Assembly (NCBI GenBank): GCA_934532985.1
Contig: CAKTAV010000009.1
Location: 18,162-82,161 of the forward strand
Reading direction: 5' to 3'
Length of the DNA stretch: 64,000 bases
Source: an uncultured Butyricicoccus sp.
GTDB lineage: Bacteria > Bacillota > Clostridia > Oscillospirales > Butyricicoccaceae
This document shows positions 9,619 to 18,564 of the stretch, piece after piece. The position numbers were made by a program, and so were the translations under genes. The first letter of the stretch is position 1. Each line of letters starts with the position of its first letter. The notes under the pieces are model-generated. The model had not been told where the DNA came from, did no database searches, and worked only from the letters and a program-made list of their open reading frames with translations.

Positions 9619-10275
9619 ATGCTGCATCGTATGCCGGAAAACTGGGAACGCGCGGAGCACTTTGCGTATTATCAAAACACGGTCTTTACCCGCTATAATT
9701 TGAATGCGGAGATCGATGTCACGGAGACCAACAAGCGTCGGCGGGAGCTGGGGCTACATTTTTACCCGGTGTTTCTGTGGTTGGTGATGAAGACCATCAA
9801 TCGCTGGAAAGAAATGCGTATGGTAACGGACGGAGAGGGGCATCCTTGTTACTGGGACTACTGCAATCCGGTCTATCCGATCTTCCACAAGGACGACCAC
9901 ACGTTTTCCGATCTCTGGACGGAGTGGAATCCGGATTTTGCGGCGTTTTATCAGGCCGTGCGCGCGGATATGGAGAAATATGGCGATGTCCACGGGGTCA
10001 AGGCCCGAGACAATCAGCCGCCGAATTTCACGCCGGTATCCATGGCGCCGTGGCTGTCTTTCACGGGACACAGCACGGATGTGTTCACCGCGCCGCAGCA
10101 GCTGTTTCCGGTGATTGTCGGCGGAAAGATGTTCGAGCGCGACGGACGCACGCTGCTGCCGCTGTCCATTTCGTGCAATCATGCGGCGGCGGATGGCTGG
10201 CACAGCTCGCAGGTTCTGCTGGAAATCGAGCGCAGGGCGGCACATCCGGAGGAGTGGATGCACGCGCCAAAATGA
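9619..10275 (+). CDS. Chloramphenicol acetyltransferase-like protein (CatA family)
   Basis: The 218-residue length and layout match type A chloramphenicol acetyltransferases, trimeric enzymes that acetylate a hydroxyl using acetyl-CoA. The catalytic HxxxDG motif is present as NHAAADGWH, with His188 and Asp192. The region PWLSFTG at about 144-150 corresponds to the conserved substrate-side segment. Many chromosomal homologues in Clostridia have no proven resistance role, so the substrate is uncertain. It has its own promoter and a structured leader, and no mobile element is next to it. Confidence 0.85.
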   Translation: MLHRMPENWERAEHFAYYQNTVFTRYNLNAEIDVTETNKRRRELGLHFYPVFLWLVMKTINRWKEMRMVTDGEGHPCYWDYCNPVYPIFHKDDHTFSDLWTEWNPDFAAFYQAVRADMEKYGDVHGVKARDNQPPNFTPVSMAPWLSFTGHSTDVFTAPQQLFPVIVGGKMFERDGRTLLPLSISCNHAAADGWHSSQVLLEIERRAAHPEEWMHAPK

Positions 10276-10421
10276 AGGAAAACGCCCATGCCCTTGCAAG
10301 CGGAAAATCGTCTGTTTTTTGCAGTGCAAAACAAAAGAAATTTAGAATTGTGCAATTACCATGAATAAAACCGTGAAAGAAGGGCATACTATTTCTGTTT
10401 TGTAAAATCGGAAAAAAGTGA

Positions 10422-10450
10422 TTGACAGAGGAACATTCTTGCGCTACAAT
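10422..10450 (+). promoter_or_regulatory. Strong promoter of the str (ribosomal protein) operon
   Basis: TTGACA (10422-10427), exactly 17 bases, TACAAT (10445-10450). It lies directly before the L7Ae-like gene, so this operon starts here rather than reading through from rpoBC. Confidence 0.85.
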
Positions 10451-10479
10451 GAACGGGTATGCGATAAGGAGGTAGTTCT

Positions 10480-10728
10480 ATGCTTTCACAGCTCGCAACA
10501 GCGGCGAAAGTCGTAGGCGTGAAACAGTCCAAAAAAACCATCCGTGAAGGCGGCGTAGCGCGCGTATTCATCGCGCAGGACGCAGAAAGCCGCATCACCG
10601 CACCGATTCTGGATCTGTGCCGGGAACACGGGGTTGAGGTGACCGAGGTCGCTACTATGAAAGAACTCGGTGCCGCCGCTGGCGTCGCAGTCGGTGCTGC
10701 CGTTGTTACGGTCACCGAATTTCATTGA
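10480..10728 (+). CDS. Ribosomal L7Ae/L30e-family protein (YbxF-like)
   Basis: An 82-residue RNA-binding protein of the L7Ae/L30e/S12e fold, expected to bind kink-turns in RNA. In Firmicutes its relative YbxF sits just upstream of rpsL, and that order holds here. The middle segment ITAPILDLCREHGVEVTEV and the GVAVGAAVV tail are typical of the fold. AAGGAGG precedes the ATG by about seven bases. It is the first gene after the operon promoter. Confidence 0.9.
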   Translation: MLSQLATAAKVVGVKQSKKTIREGGVARVFIAQDAESRITAPILDLCREHGVEVTEVATMKELGAAAGVAVGAAVVTVTEFH

Positions 10729-10784
10729 TTTTAACGGGGAAGCCCGTTGAAATACTATATTCTATATTTGAGGAGGTGCAATGA

Positions 10785-11204
10785 ATGCCAACCTTTAACC
10801 AGCTCGTACGCAAGGGTAGACAGGAAGTTGCCGTTAAGTCCACTGCTCCGGCTCTGCAGGTAGGTCTGAACTCTCTGAAGAAGAAGCAGACCAATCAGTC
10901 GTCTCCGCAGAAGAGAGGCGTTTGCACGACGGTCAAGACCATGACCCCGAAGAAGCCGAACTCTGCACTTCGTAAGGTAGCCCGTGTTAAGCTGACCAAC
11001 GGTATGGAAGTTTCCGCTTACATTCCGGGTATCGGCCACAATCTGCAGGAGCACTCGGTTGTAATGGTTCGCGGCGGTCGTGTTAAGGACCTTCCGGGTG
11101 TCCGTTACCACATCATCCGCGGCTCTCTGGATACGCAGGGTGTTGCCAACCGTCAGCAGGCTCGTTCCAAGTACGGCGCCAAGAGACCGAAGCCGGGCAA
11201 GTAA
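10785..11204 (+). CDS. rpsL: 30S ribosomal protein S12
   Basis: S12 shapes the decoding centre of the small subunit. The 139 residues match the Firmicutes length. PKKPNS and GRVKDLPGVRYH are intact, keeping both lysines whose change gives streptomycin resistance, and the aspartate that is methylthiolated in some bacteria. AGGAGG is well placed; an out-of-frame ATG at 10781 is ignored. A 190-base gap separates it from rpsG. Confidence 0.99.
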   Translation: MPTFNQLVRKGRQEVAVKSTAPALQVGLNSLKKKQTNQSSPQKRGVCTTVKTMTPKKPNSALRKVARVKLTNGMEVSAYIPGIGHNLQEHSVVMVRGGRVKDLPGVRYHIIRGSLDTQGVANRQQARSKYGAKRPKPGK

Positions 11205-11332
11205 TCGCTGTCCGACCGACAAACCGAATTTTTTACCCATGATTTGACTTGAAATTTTCGTGTTTCAGCAAAGCAAAAGCTTTGTCCTGAGCGTTTGATA
11301 TATATTTTCAAACCCTCGGACAGGCCATGCCG

Positions 11333-11352
11333 AAAGCCGGGGGCGGCTTTTG
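11333..11352 (+). other. Hairpin in the rpsL-rpsG gap
   Basis: AAAGCC and GGCTTTT flank a GGGGGC loop in the 190-base gap. It resembles a weak attenuator or processing site; the T run is short, so full termination is unlikely. Confidence 0.3.
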
Positions 11353-11394
11353 GAGTACCTATGAAATCATTTTTTTGTGAAGGAGGGAAGTATC

Positions 11395-11865
11395 GTGCCA
11401 AGAAGAGGATTTGTTCCTAAGAGAGAAGTTCTTCCGGATCCGATGTACGGCTCCCAGCTGGTTACCAAGCTGATCAACTCGATCATGCTGGACGGCAAGA
11501 AGGGCGTTGCACAGAAGGTTGTATACGATGCTTTTGACATCGTTAAGGAAAAGACTGGCCGAGATCCGTTAGAAGTATTTATTGAGGCTATGGATAATAT
11601 CATGCCGTCTCTGGAGGTTAAGGCTCGCCGTGTCGGCGGTGCTACCTACCAGGTGCCGATGGAAGTACGTCCGGAGAGACGTCAGACCCTGGGTCTCCGT
11701 TGGCTGACCAAGTATTCCCGTGCCCGTTCCGAGAGAAACATGTGCGAGAGACTCGCAAATGAGATTCTGGATGCGGTTAACAATCTGGGCGGCTCTGTTA
11801 AGAAGCGTGAGGATACCCATAAGATGGCAGAGGCCAACAAGGCATTTGCTCATTTCAGATATTAA
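11395..11865 (+). CDS. rpsG: 30S ribosomal protein S7
   Basis: S7 binds the 3' domain of 16S rRNA and starts assembly of the head of the small subunit. The start is GTG at 11395, giving the usual N-terminus PRRGFVPKREVLPDP and 156 residues; AAGGAGGG lies seven bases before it. An ATG 18 bases upstream is inside the ribosome-binding region and is rejected. fusA follows after 33 bases. Confidence 0.98.
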   Translation: MPRRGFVPKREVLPDPMYGSQLVTKLINSIMLDGKKGVAQKVVYDAFDIVKEKTGRDPLEVFIEAMDNIMPSLEVKARRVGGATYQVPMEVRPERRQTLGLRWLTKYSRARSERNMCERLANEILDAVNNLGGSVKKREDTHKMAEANKAFAHFRY

Positions 11866-11898
11866 TCTGACGGGGATCACTTACGAAAGGAGAACATC

Positions 11899-13977
11899 AT
11901 GCCGAGAGAATTTAGTCTGGAAAAGACCAGAAATATTGGTATTATGGCGCACATCGACGCCGGCAAGACCACCACGACGGAGCGTATCCTGTACTACACG
12001 GGTATCAACCGTAAGCTGGGTGAGACGCATGAAGGCGCCGCGACCATGGACTGGATGGAGCAGGAGCAGGAGCGTGGTATCACCATCACCTCTGCTGCAA
12101 CCACTTGTCACTGGAAGGACCATCGAATCAACATCATTGACACCCCGGGCCACGTTGACTTCACCGTAGAAGTACAGCGTTCTCTGCGTGTACTGGACGG
12201 TTCGGTTTGTGTTCTGTGCGCAAAGGGCGGTGTAGAGCCGCAGACGGAGACCGTTTGGCATCAGGCTGACGAGTACCGTGTACCGCGTATGATTTTCGTC
12301 AACAAGATGGATATCATGGGCGCCGACTTCTACAACGTTCTGAACATGATTAAGGAGCGTCTGGGCTGCAAGGCCGTTCCGATTCAGCTGCCGATCGGCT
12401 CCGAGTCGGAGTTCCGCGGCATCATCGACTTGATGACCATGCGTGCTGAGGTTTACTATGATGACCTGGGCAAGGATATCCGCGACGAGGATATTCCAGC
12501 AGACATGGTTGAGAAGGCTGAGGAATACCACGAGGCAATGATCGAAGCAATCTGCGAGACCGACGAGGACCTGATGATGGCGTACCTCGAGGGCGAGGAG
12601 ATCTCGGTCGACGACCTGAAGGCGGCGCTGCGTAAGGCTACCTGTAACGTAGAGGTTATCCCGGTACTGTGTGGTACTGCATACCGCAACAAGGGCGTAC
12701 AGATGCTTCTGGATGCTGTTGTTGACTTCATGCCGTGCCCGCTGGACATCCCGGCAATCAAGGGTGTCAATCCGGATACCGACGAAGAGGACGAGCGTCC
12801 GGCTGACGATGACGGTCCGTTCTCTGCACTTGCATTTAAGATCATGACCGACCCGTATGTAGGTCGTCTGACCTTCTTCCGCGTTTACTCCGGTACGGTT
12901 GACGCCGGCACTTCGGTACTGAACGCAACGAAGGATAAGAAGGAGCGTCTGGGACGCATCCTGCAGATGCATGCGAACCATCGTAAGGATATCGACAAGG
13001 TTTACTCCGGCGACATCGCTGCCGCAGTAGGCTTTAAGAATACCACCACCGGTGATACGCTGTGTGACGAAGATCATCCGATCATCCTGGAGTCCATGAA
13101 CTTCCCGGAGCCGGTTATCGACGTAGCAATCGAGCCGAAGACCAAGGCAGGTCAGGAAAAGATGGGTATCGCACTGTCCAAGCTGGCAGAAGAGGACCCG
13201 ACCTTCCGCACCTATACCGACGAGGAAACCGGCCAGACCATCATCGCTGGTATGGGCGAGCTGCATCTGGAAATCATCGTAGACCGTCTGCTGCGTGAGT
13301 TCAAGGTAGAGGCAAACGTAGGTCAGCCGCAGGTATCCTACAAGGAGACCGTTCGCGGCACTGCCGATGTCGACTGCAAGTACAAGCGTCAGTCCGGTGG
13401 TTCTGGTCAGTATGGTCACGTTAAGATTATTCTGGAGCCGAACGAGCCGGGTGCAGGCTACGAGTTCATCAACAAGGTTGTCGGCGGTTCGATTCCGAAG
13501 GAATACATCGAGCCGGTTAACCAGGGTATTCAGGGCGCTATGGAGTCCGGTGTTCTGGCAGGCTACCAGGTTGTTGACGTTAAGGTAACCCTGTATGATG
13601 GATCGTACCATGAAGTTGACTCTTCCGAAATGGCATTTAAGATTGCCGGTTCTATGGCATTCAAGGAAGCAATGAGAAAGGCTGATCCGGTTCTGACTGA
13701 GCCGATCATGCAGGTTGACATTCTGGTTCCGGAGGAATACATGGGCGACGTTATCGGTGACATTAACTCTCGCCGTGGTCAGATTGCCGGCATGGAAGCT
13801 CGTGGCGCTGTTCAGGCAATCTCTGCGAAGGTTCCGCTGTCCGAGATGTTCGGCTATGCGACCGATCTGCGTTCCCGTACGCAGGGCCGTGGCCAGTACA
13901 CCATGCAGCGCAGCCACTACGCTGAGATTCCGAAGTCCATCGCGGAAAAGATCATCAGCAGCCGCACGAAGGGTTGA
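11899..13977 (+). CDS. fusA: Elongation factor G
   Basis: This GTPase drives translocation of tRNAs and mRNA on the ribosome. It has 692 residues in the usual five-domain layout. The P-loop AHIDAGKT is at residues 17-24, followed by DTPGHVDF and NKMD in the G domain. AAAGGAG precedes the ATG. Codon use is strongly optimised, as expected for a highly expressed gene. Confidence 0.99.
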   Translation: MPREFSLEKTRNIGIMAHIDAGKTTTTERILYYTGINRKLGETHEGAATMDWMEQEQERGITITSAATTCHWKDHRINIIDTPGHVDFTVEVQRSLRVLDGSVCVLCAKGGVEPQTETVWHQADEYRVPRMIFVNKMDIMGADFYNVLNMIKERLGCKAVPIQLPIGSESEFRGIIDLMTMRAEVYYDDLGKDIRDEDIPADMVEKAEEYHEAMIEAICETDEDLMMAYLEGEEISVDDLKAALRKATCNVEVIPVLCGTAYRNKGVQMLLDAVVDFMPCPLDIPAIKGVNPDTDEEDERPADDDGPFSALAFKIMTDPYVGRLTFFRVYSGTVDAGTSVLNATKDKKERLGRILQMHANHRKDIDKVYSGDIAAAVGFKNTTTGDTLCDEDHPIILESMNFPEPVIDVAIEPKTKAGQEKMGIALSKLAEEDPTFRTYTDEETGQTIIAGMGELHLEIIVDRLLREFKVEANVGQPQVSYKETVRGTADVDCKYKRQSGGSGQYGHVKIILEPNEPGAGYEFINKVVGGSIPKEYIEPVNQGIQGAMESGVLAGYQVVDVKVTLYDGSYHEVDSSEMAFKIAGSMAFKEAMRKADPVLTEPIMQVDILVPEEYMGDVIGDINSRRGQIAGMEARGAVQAISAKVPLSEMFGYATDLRSRTQGRGQYTMQRSHYAEIPKSIAEKIISSRTKG

Positions 13978-14006
13978 TTTTCACCCCTACTATAAGAAGT
14001 TTTTGC

Positions 14007-14035
14007 TTGCATTTTTGCATGCACTGAGATACAAT
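14007..14035 (+). promoter_or_regulatory. Internal promoter before tuf
   Basis: TTGCAT (14007-14012), 17 bases, TACAAT (14030-14035) in the 105-base fusA-tuf gap. It would raise EF-Tu above the rest of the operon. Confidence 0.65.
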
Positions 14036-14082
14036 AAGTCTGTAATGACTATTTTCTCAATTACCGTAAGGAGGACATTAAA

Positions 14083-15285
14083 ATGGCAAAGGAAAAGTAC
14101 GTAAGAGACCTGCCTCACGTTAACATTGGTACCATTGGCCACGTTGACCACGGCAAGACCACTCTGACCGCTGCAATCACCAAGGTTCTCGCTCTGGAGG
14201 GCGAAGCTGAGGTTATGAAGTACGACGAGATCGACAAGGCTCCGGAAGAGAAGGAGCGCGGCATTACCATCAACACCGCTCACGTAGAGTACAAGACCAA
14301 GAAGCGTCACTATGCACACGTTGACTGCCCGGGCCATGCTGACTACGTTAAGAACATGATCACCGGTGCTGCTCAGATGGACGGCGCTATCCTGGTTGTA
14401 TCTTCCGCTGACGGCCCGATGCCGCAGACCCGTGAGCACATCCTGCTGGCTCGTCAGGTAGGCGTACCGTACATCGTAGTATTCATGAACAAGGTTGACC
14501 AGGTAGACGACGAGGAGCTGCTCGATCTGGTTGAGATGGAAATTCGTGAGCTGCTGAACGACTACGACTTCCCGGGCGACGACGTTCCGATCATCCGTGG
14601 TACCGCTCTGGGCGTTCTGGAGTGCGACTCCACCGATCCGAATGCTCCGGAGTACGCTTGCATCCATGAGCTGATGGACGCTGTTGACGAGTATATCCCG
14701 ACTCCGGATCGTAAGGCTGACCAGCCGTTCCTGATGCCGGTCGAGGACGTATTCTCCATCACCGGTCGTGGTACCGTTGCTACCGGTCGTGTAGAGCGTG
14801 GCCAGATCAAGATGGGCGAGGAAGTTGAGATCGTAGGTCTGATGGACGCTCCGCGCAAGACCGTTGTTACCGGTATTGAGATGTTCCGCAAGCTGCTGGA
14901 CTACGCAGAAGCTGGCGACAACATTGGTACCCTGCTGCGTGGTATCCAGAAGAACGAGATCGAGCGTGGCCAGGTTATCGCTAAGCCGGGCACAATCCAT
15001 CCGCATACCAAGTTCAAGGGTCAGGTATACGTTCTGAAGAAGGAAGAGGGCGGCCGCCACACTCCGTTCTTCAACAACTATCGTCCGCAGTTCTACTTCC
15101 GTACCACTGACGTAACTGGCGTTATCACTCTGCCGGAAGGCACTGAGATGTGCATGCCGGGCGACAACGTTGATATGGCTGTAGAGCTGATCACCCCGAT
15201 CGCTATCGAGAAGGGCCTGCGTTTCGCTATCCGTGAGGGTGGCCGTACCGTAGGTTCCGGCGTTGTTACCGAGATCGACGAGTAA
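14083..15285 (+). CDS. tuf: Elongation factor Tu
   Basis: EF-Tu carries aminoacyl-tRNA to the ribosome as a GTP complex. It has 400 residues in three domains. The P-loop GHVDHGKT is at residues 19-26, with DCPGHADY and NKVD following. AAGGAGG precedes the ATG. It is the last gene of the operon, with its own promoter in front and a strong terminator behind. Confidence 0.99.
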   Translation: MAKEKYVRDLPHVNIGTIGHVDHGKTTLTAAITKVLALEGEAEVMKYDEIDKAPEEKERGITINTAHVEYKTKKRHYAHVDCPGHADYVKNMITGAAQMDGAILVVSSADGPMPQTREHILLARQVGVPYIVVFMNKVDQVDDEELLDLVEMEIRELLNDYDFPGDDVPIIRGTALGVLECDSTDPNAPEYACIHELMDAVDEYIPTPDRKADQPFLMPVEDVFSITGRGTVATGRVERGQIKMGEEVEIVGLMDAPRKTVVTGIEMFRKLLDYAEAGDNIGTLLRGIQKNEIERGQVIAKPGTIHPHTKFKGQVYVLKKEEGGRHTPFFNNYRPQFYFRTTDVTGVITLPEGTEMCMPGDNVDMAVELITPIAIEKGLRFAIREGGRTVGSGVVTEIDE

Positions 15286-15321
15286 TTTCTCGATTTTGGC
15301 ATAACCCAAAATTAAATTATC

Positions 15322-15357
15322 CCGCGGTCTTGTCTTCGGACAAGGCCGCGGTTTTTC
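15322..15357 (+). terminator. Terminator after tuf
   Basis: A 13-bp GC-rich stem closed by a TTCG tetraloop and followed by five T. Confidence 0.95.
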
Positions 15358-15483
15358 ATTGTGCTATATGCTGCTGACTTCGTAGTGGACGGGTTTTCCC
15401 GTTCACTATTTTTTTGTGCTATTTGCTTTTGGCGCGGACTTTTTACCCGTCTATTTTCTGAGAAAATCAGCTATTATTGCACA

Positions 15484-15654
15484 TTCTAATCCCTTCAGTC
15501 AATTGCTACGTAATTGCCAGCGTCTCTTGCATCAAGGGATGCCTTTGGTGCGTGCCATTTGTCTGTCTGCGCTCAGAGTAAAATCTACGTTTGGCTCCCC
15601 TTGGAGAACAAGGGGAGCTGCCGATGCATAGCGATGGCTGAGGGGATCTGAACC
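15484..15654. repeat. R1 dispersed repeat, copy A (full length)
   Basis: Intergenic repeat with inverted ends: CTAATCCCTTCAG at the left and CTGAGGGGATCTGAACC at the right. Inside are two palindromes, one around CTTGCATCAAGGG and one around CTCCCCTTG...CAAGGGGAG. The left half matches, in reverse, the copy at 49.0 kb nearly base for base. No gene is encoded. Confidence 0.8.
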
Positions 15655-15699
15655 AACAATTATTGCCCGTTTTGTGTCTGTTAACCGAGAAAATCTTAC

Positions 15700-15829
15700 C
15701 GTTTTTCAAATTCCAAACCAGTGAAAGGTTTGGAATTTGAGGAGCGATGCAATCGAGTGGTCGAGACGTACTGACGCTTCGGTGCGGCGAGATAGCGTAA
15801 TTTGCCGATGCGCCGTCGCCGAATGTTTT
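15700..15829. repeat. R3 dispersed repeat, copy A
   Basis: Begins with the inverted repeat CAAATTCCAAACC / GGTTTGGAATTTG, then about 85 bases beginning GAGTGG and including a segment starting GAGACGT. The same pair of segments recurs at 50.85-51.06 kb. The 15358-15841 gap holds only R1, R3 and T-rich sequence. Confidence 0.65.
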
Positions 15830-15841
15830 TTACTTCTCCTA

Positions 15842-15896
15842 TTGACAAGCACGACATACTGCTGTATCTTATATATATAAAATATTTATATATATA
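15842..15896 (+). promoter_or_regulatory. padR promoter and palindromic operator
   Basis: TTGACA (15842-15847), then about 17 bases to a weak -10. Overlapping the start region is a perfect 12-bp inverted repeat of TA-rich sequence (arms 15870-15881 and 15885-15896, 3-base spacer). PadR proteins bind such palindromes, so autoregulation is likely. Confidence 0.7.
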
Positions 15897-15922
15897 AATC
15901 GAACGAGAGCGAGGTGTATTGC

Positions 15923-16240
15923 ATGTATTATCCGGTATCTTCTCTGCTGATCGAGTGCTTAATTTTGGCGGTGGTGGAGACGGGGGATTCGTACGGATAT
16001 GAAATCAGTCAGACGGTAAAGCTGGCGGCGGACATCAAGGAGTCCACGTTGTATCCGATTCTGCGCCGGCTGGAGCAAAAGGGTTACGTCACGACATATA
16101 ACCAGCAGTTCCAAGGCAGAAATCGAAAATATTATCAGATGACGGATGCAGGACGAAAACAGTTGCAGTTTCTCAAAGAGGAATGGAAACAGTATCGAAG
16201 AATGATCGACGGTATTATTGAAGGGGGCGTGCGAGGATGA
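15923..16240 (+). CDS. PadR-family transcriptional repressor
   Basis: A 105-residue winged-helix protein of the PadR family. The helix-turn-helix/wing region ESTLYPILRRLEQKGYV is diagnostic and followed by YYQMTDAGR. The ATG at 15923 is preferred over a GTG nine bases upstream because GAGCGAGGTG is the likely ribosome-binding site. Its end overlaps the next gene by four bases (ATGA), so the three-gene unit is translationally coupled. In Firmicutes this arrangement with DUF1700 and DUF4097 is a common envelope-related operon. Confidence 0.92.
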   Translation: MYYPVSSLLIECLILAVVETGDSYGYEISQTVKLAADIKESTLYPILRRLEQKGYVTTYNQQFQGRNRKYYQMTDAGRKQLQFLKEEWKQYRRMIDGIIEGGVRG

Positions 16241-16827
16241 CACGAGACGAATATTTACGGCAGCTGAGGAAATATCTCAAGCGGCTGCCGAAGGATGATT
16301 ATGACAGCGCGATGGAATATTTTACGGAATATTTCGAGGAGGCCGGACCGGAGGGGGAACAGCGCGTGATGCAGGAGCTGGGAAGCGCACGACAGGCGGC
16401 GGCCGAGCTGCTGGGCAACTTGCTGGATGAAACGACGAACAAGAAACAGCGCGGACAGCGATCGGTTGGGTCGATTGTACTGATCGCTCTGATGGCGATT
16501 TTCGCCGCACCGATTGGTATTCCGCTGCTGATTGTAGTGGGTGTGCTGATGCTCACCGCGGTGATTGTCGCCATCGCGTGTGCGGTGTGTGTACTGATCT
16601 TCGGTATTGCCGGTGTGCTGATCGGCGGCAAGATGGTACTGCGCGGTTTGGTGGCGGTGACAGTTTCACCAGCGGGCGCGGCGGTGCTGACCGGAGCGGG
16701 TCTTGTGAGCATCGGCATGAGCGTACTGCTCAGCGTGCTGCTGATGTGCGTTTGTAAGTGGATTTCACTCAGCCTGATCGGCTGGATTCGGAATTTGATT
16801 TCACGCAGAGGAGGAGAAAAGCGATGA
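16237..16827 (+). CDS. DUF1700 membrane protein
   Basis: A 196-residue protein of the DUF1700 family (HAAS-type). The first ~70 residues are a charged soluble helical region starting MTRDEYLRQLRKYLKRLP, a typical pattern for this family. Several hydrophobic membrane segments follow from about residue 78 to 185, ending in a basic tail. Overlaps of four bases with padR and with the next gene show a coupled operon. The biochemical role is not established; family context points to envelope sensing with the downstream DUF4097 protein. Confidence 0.88.
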   Translation: MTRDEYLRQLRKYLKRLPKDDYDSAMEYFTEYFEEAGPEGEQRVMQELGSARQAAAELLGNLLDETTNKKQRGQRSVGSIVLIALMAIFAAPIGIPLLIVVGVLMLTAVIVAIACAVCVLIFGIAGVLIGGKMVLRGLVAVTVSPAGAAVLTGAGLVSIGMSVLLSVLLMCVCKWISLSLIGWIRNLISRRGGEKR

Positions 16828-17906
16828 AACGGGGGACAAAAATTGCATTGGTTGCCAGTGTGAGTGTGTGCGTGGTCGGCGCGGCGCTGTTTGGTGTTGG
16901 CGTTGTGAGCGGTGGACAGGAGTATGTAAAATCCGCAAATCTGAACGAACTTTCCAGTGAGAAACAGGACGAGGGGAGCGGCAAGACGCAGACGCTGAGC
17001 AAGGACAACATCAAGCTAAAATCGTTTGATGCGGTGGACATCAATTGTGAAAATCTTGATGTTTCGGTTGTTCCGTCGGACAAAAATTACTCGTACCTGT
17101 CGTACTCGGTGGAGGAGCGCAAGGGAAAAAATCCGCTGTCGTATGACGTTGCAAATGACACGCTGTCCATCCAGGAACAGAACGGAAAAGAGTCCGGATT
17201 CTATGCCAGCTGCCATGTGGACATCAGCTTTATTGGCTGGCTGTTTGGCGGCAAGACAGTGACCGAGGAAACTCATACCAATATCGTCACGCTGCATCTG
17301 GCGAAGGATGCTGCGTTGAAGGAAAGCAAGGCGTATCTCGCCAACGGGGATCTCTCCATCGAAGGAATAAACAGCAAGAATGTTGACTGGACGCTGGATT
17401 ACGGCGATCTGGAGCTGATGGATTCGACGCTGGATGGCGGCAGTGTGATTCTGGATGACGGCGACATTACCATGTACGATACGCAGTCGTACAAGATCCA
17501 GTGGGTAAATAAATATGGCGATTGGGATGTGAAGCGCTGCACGATGCGCGGCGATACGGCGGAGCTGACTGATGGCGATCTGACAATGGACGACAGCCAG
17601 TGGCTGAACGGCACGATGGATTTGGATTACGGCGACTGGAGCGGCAAGGACATTGTGTTGAAGAGCATGGCGGCGACGCTAAGAGACGGTGATGTCGAGA
17701 TCAAGCAGGTAGAATTGTCGGGCAAGAACAGCATAGACAGTTCGTATGGTGATGTAGATATTAAACTGACGCCAGATATGGCACAGTCGGTTGTCAACCA
17801 CAACAGTATGGATTCCGACGACGAAACCAGTGAGCACAGACTGAGCTGGAAGGATGGCACGGCGCTGCACGTTGTCTGCGCCGACGGTGATATTACCATC
17901 GGATAA
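16824..17906 (+). CDS. DUF4097 family beta-strand repeat protein
   Basis: A 360-residue protein beginning with an N-terminal membrane anchor (about residues 7-27), then a repetitive extracellular domain. Repeats such as YGDLELMDSTLDGGS, DGDITMYDTQ, YGDWDVKRC and DGDLTMDDSQ at roughly 20-residue spacing suggest a beta-solenoid, typical of DUF4097. The ATG at 16824 follows GAGGAGGAGAAAA and overlaps the previous stop. It is probably the effector or sensor of the padR operon; function unknown. Confidence 0.88.
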   Translation: MKRGTKIALVASVSVCVVGAALFGVGVVSGGQEYVKSANLNELSSEKQDEGSGKTQTLSKDNIKLKSFDAVDINCENLDVSVVPSDKNYSYLSYSVEERKGKNPLSYDVANDTLSIQEQNGKESGFYASCHVDISFIGWLFGGKTVTEETHTNIVTLHLAKDAALKESKAYLANGDLSIEGINSKNVDWTLDYGDLELMDSTLDGGSVILDDGDITMYDTQSYKIQWVNKYGDWDVKRCTMRGDTAELTDGDLTMDDSQWLNGTMDLDYGDWSGKDIVLKSMAATLRDGDVEIKQVELSGKNSIDSSYGDVDIKLTPDMAQSVVNHNSMDSDDETSEHRLSWKDGTALHVVCADGDITIG

Positions 17907-17948
17907 AGCCGATGCGGAGGGGGCATGTTCCGCAGAATAAAACAGGGT

Positions 17949-17995
17949 GATACCGGCACAATGAGAGGGACATTGTGACCGGTATCGTCTTTTTC
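17949..17995 (+). terminator. Terminator after the padR operon
   Basis: GATACCGG-CACAATG pairs with CATTGTG-A-CCGGTATC around a 7-base loop; T-rich tail follows. Confidence 0.85.
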
Positions 17996-18045
17996 TGTGA
18001 GGAAAAGAACACAAAACCATTGGTCAGCTTCCATAAAATGAACAC

Positions 18046-18468
18046 GAAGTCGTCACACATGAGGAATATAGTAAAGCCATACCAAACAGAAACAAATCTC
18101 AATTTGGAGGCGATTGATAGGAAAGAATGGCAGCGCAAGAGCGTGGCGATATTACTCAGCGCGATGATGGGCATGACGGCAGCAGCCTGACCGGCGCGTT
18201 TGTCAATGATGAGGCCTATACGGGCGATGGCAGAGACGGCTACTGCAAGCTGTATATTGACAAGGACAGCACCTGGACGGTAACTGGCGACAGCACGGTG
18301 ACCGAGCTGCAAAATGAAGGCAAGATTGTGGATGAATCCGGCAAGACGGTCACGATTCAGGGCAGCGACGGCACGACCTACGTCAAGGGCGACAGCGCGT
18401 ACATGATTATGGTCGCGTCGTGGTATAGTGACACGGCAGATATGTCGGGAGTGTCATTAATTGCGTAA
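18046..18468 (+). pseudogene. Remnant of a secreted carbohydrate-binding-domain-like protein
   Basis: One frame (to 18190) ends in a signal-peptide-like segment AILLSAMMGMTAAA and then a stop. A second frame immediately continues with a repetitive acidic domain containing TWTVTGDSTVTELQN, GKIVDESGKTVTIQGSDG and TYVKGDSAYMI, which looks like the C-terminal beta-repeat region of large secreted proteins common in gut Clostridia. The frame change and the missing middle indicate an internal deletion. No clear ribosome-binding site or intact start joins the parts. The parent family name is a memory-based guess. Confidence 0.55.
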
Positions 18469-18525
18469 GTTGCTGCGTCGGCCCATTTAACGTATTTGTT
18501 GGCCAACGGAAGTGGGAAAAGAAAA

Positions 18526-18553
18526 AAGAAGCCGCATTTGCGGCTTCTTTTGC
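18526..18553. terminator. Bidirectional terminator between the pseudogene and pepF
   Basis: AAGAAGCCGCA / TGCGGCTTCTT stem with a two-base loop, A-rich on one side and T-rich on the other, so it works for both converging units. Confidence 0.85.
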
Positions 18554-18564
18554 ATGCCCAGATG

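Noticed and set aside
9619..10275. CAT-like gene as an acquired resistance cassette
   Set aside because: There is no transposase, integron or composition shift around it, and chromosomal homologues are common; resistance cannot be claimed from sequence.
11881..13917. A 678-codon open frame antisense to fusA
   Set aside because: It lies entirely opposite the highly expressed fusA gene, has biased composition expected of an antisense frame, no ribosome-binding site and no recognisable domain.
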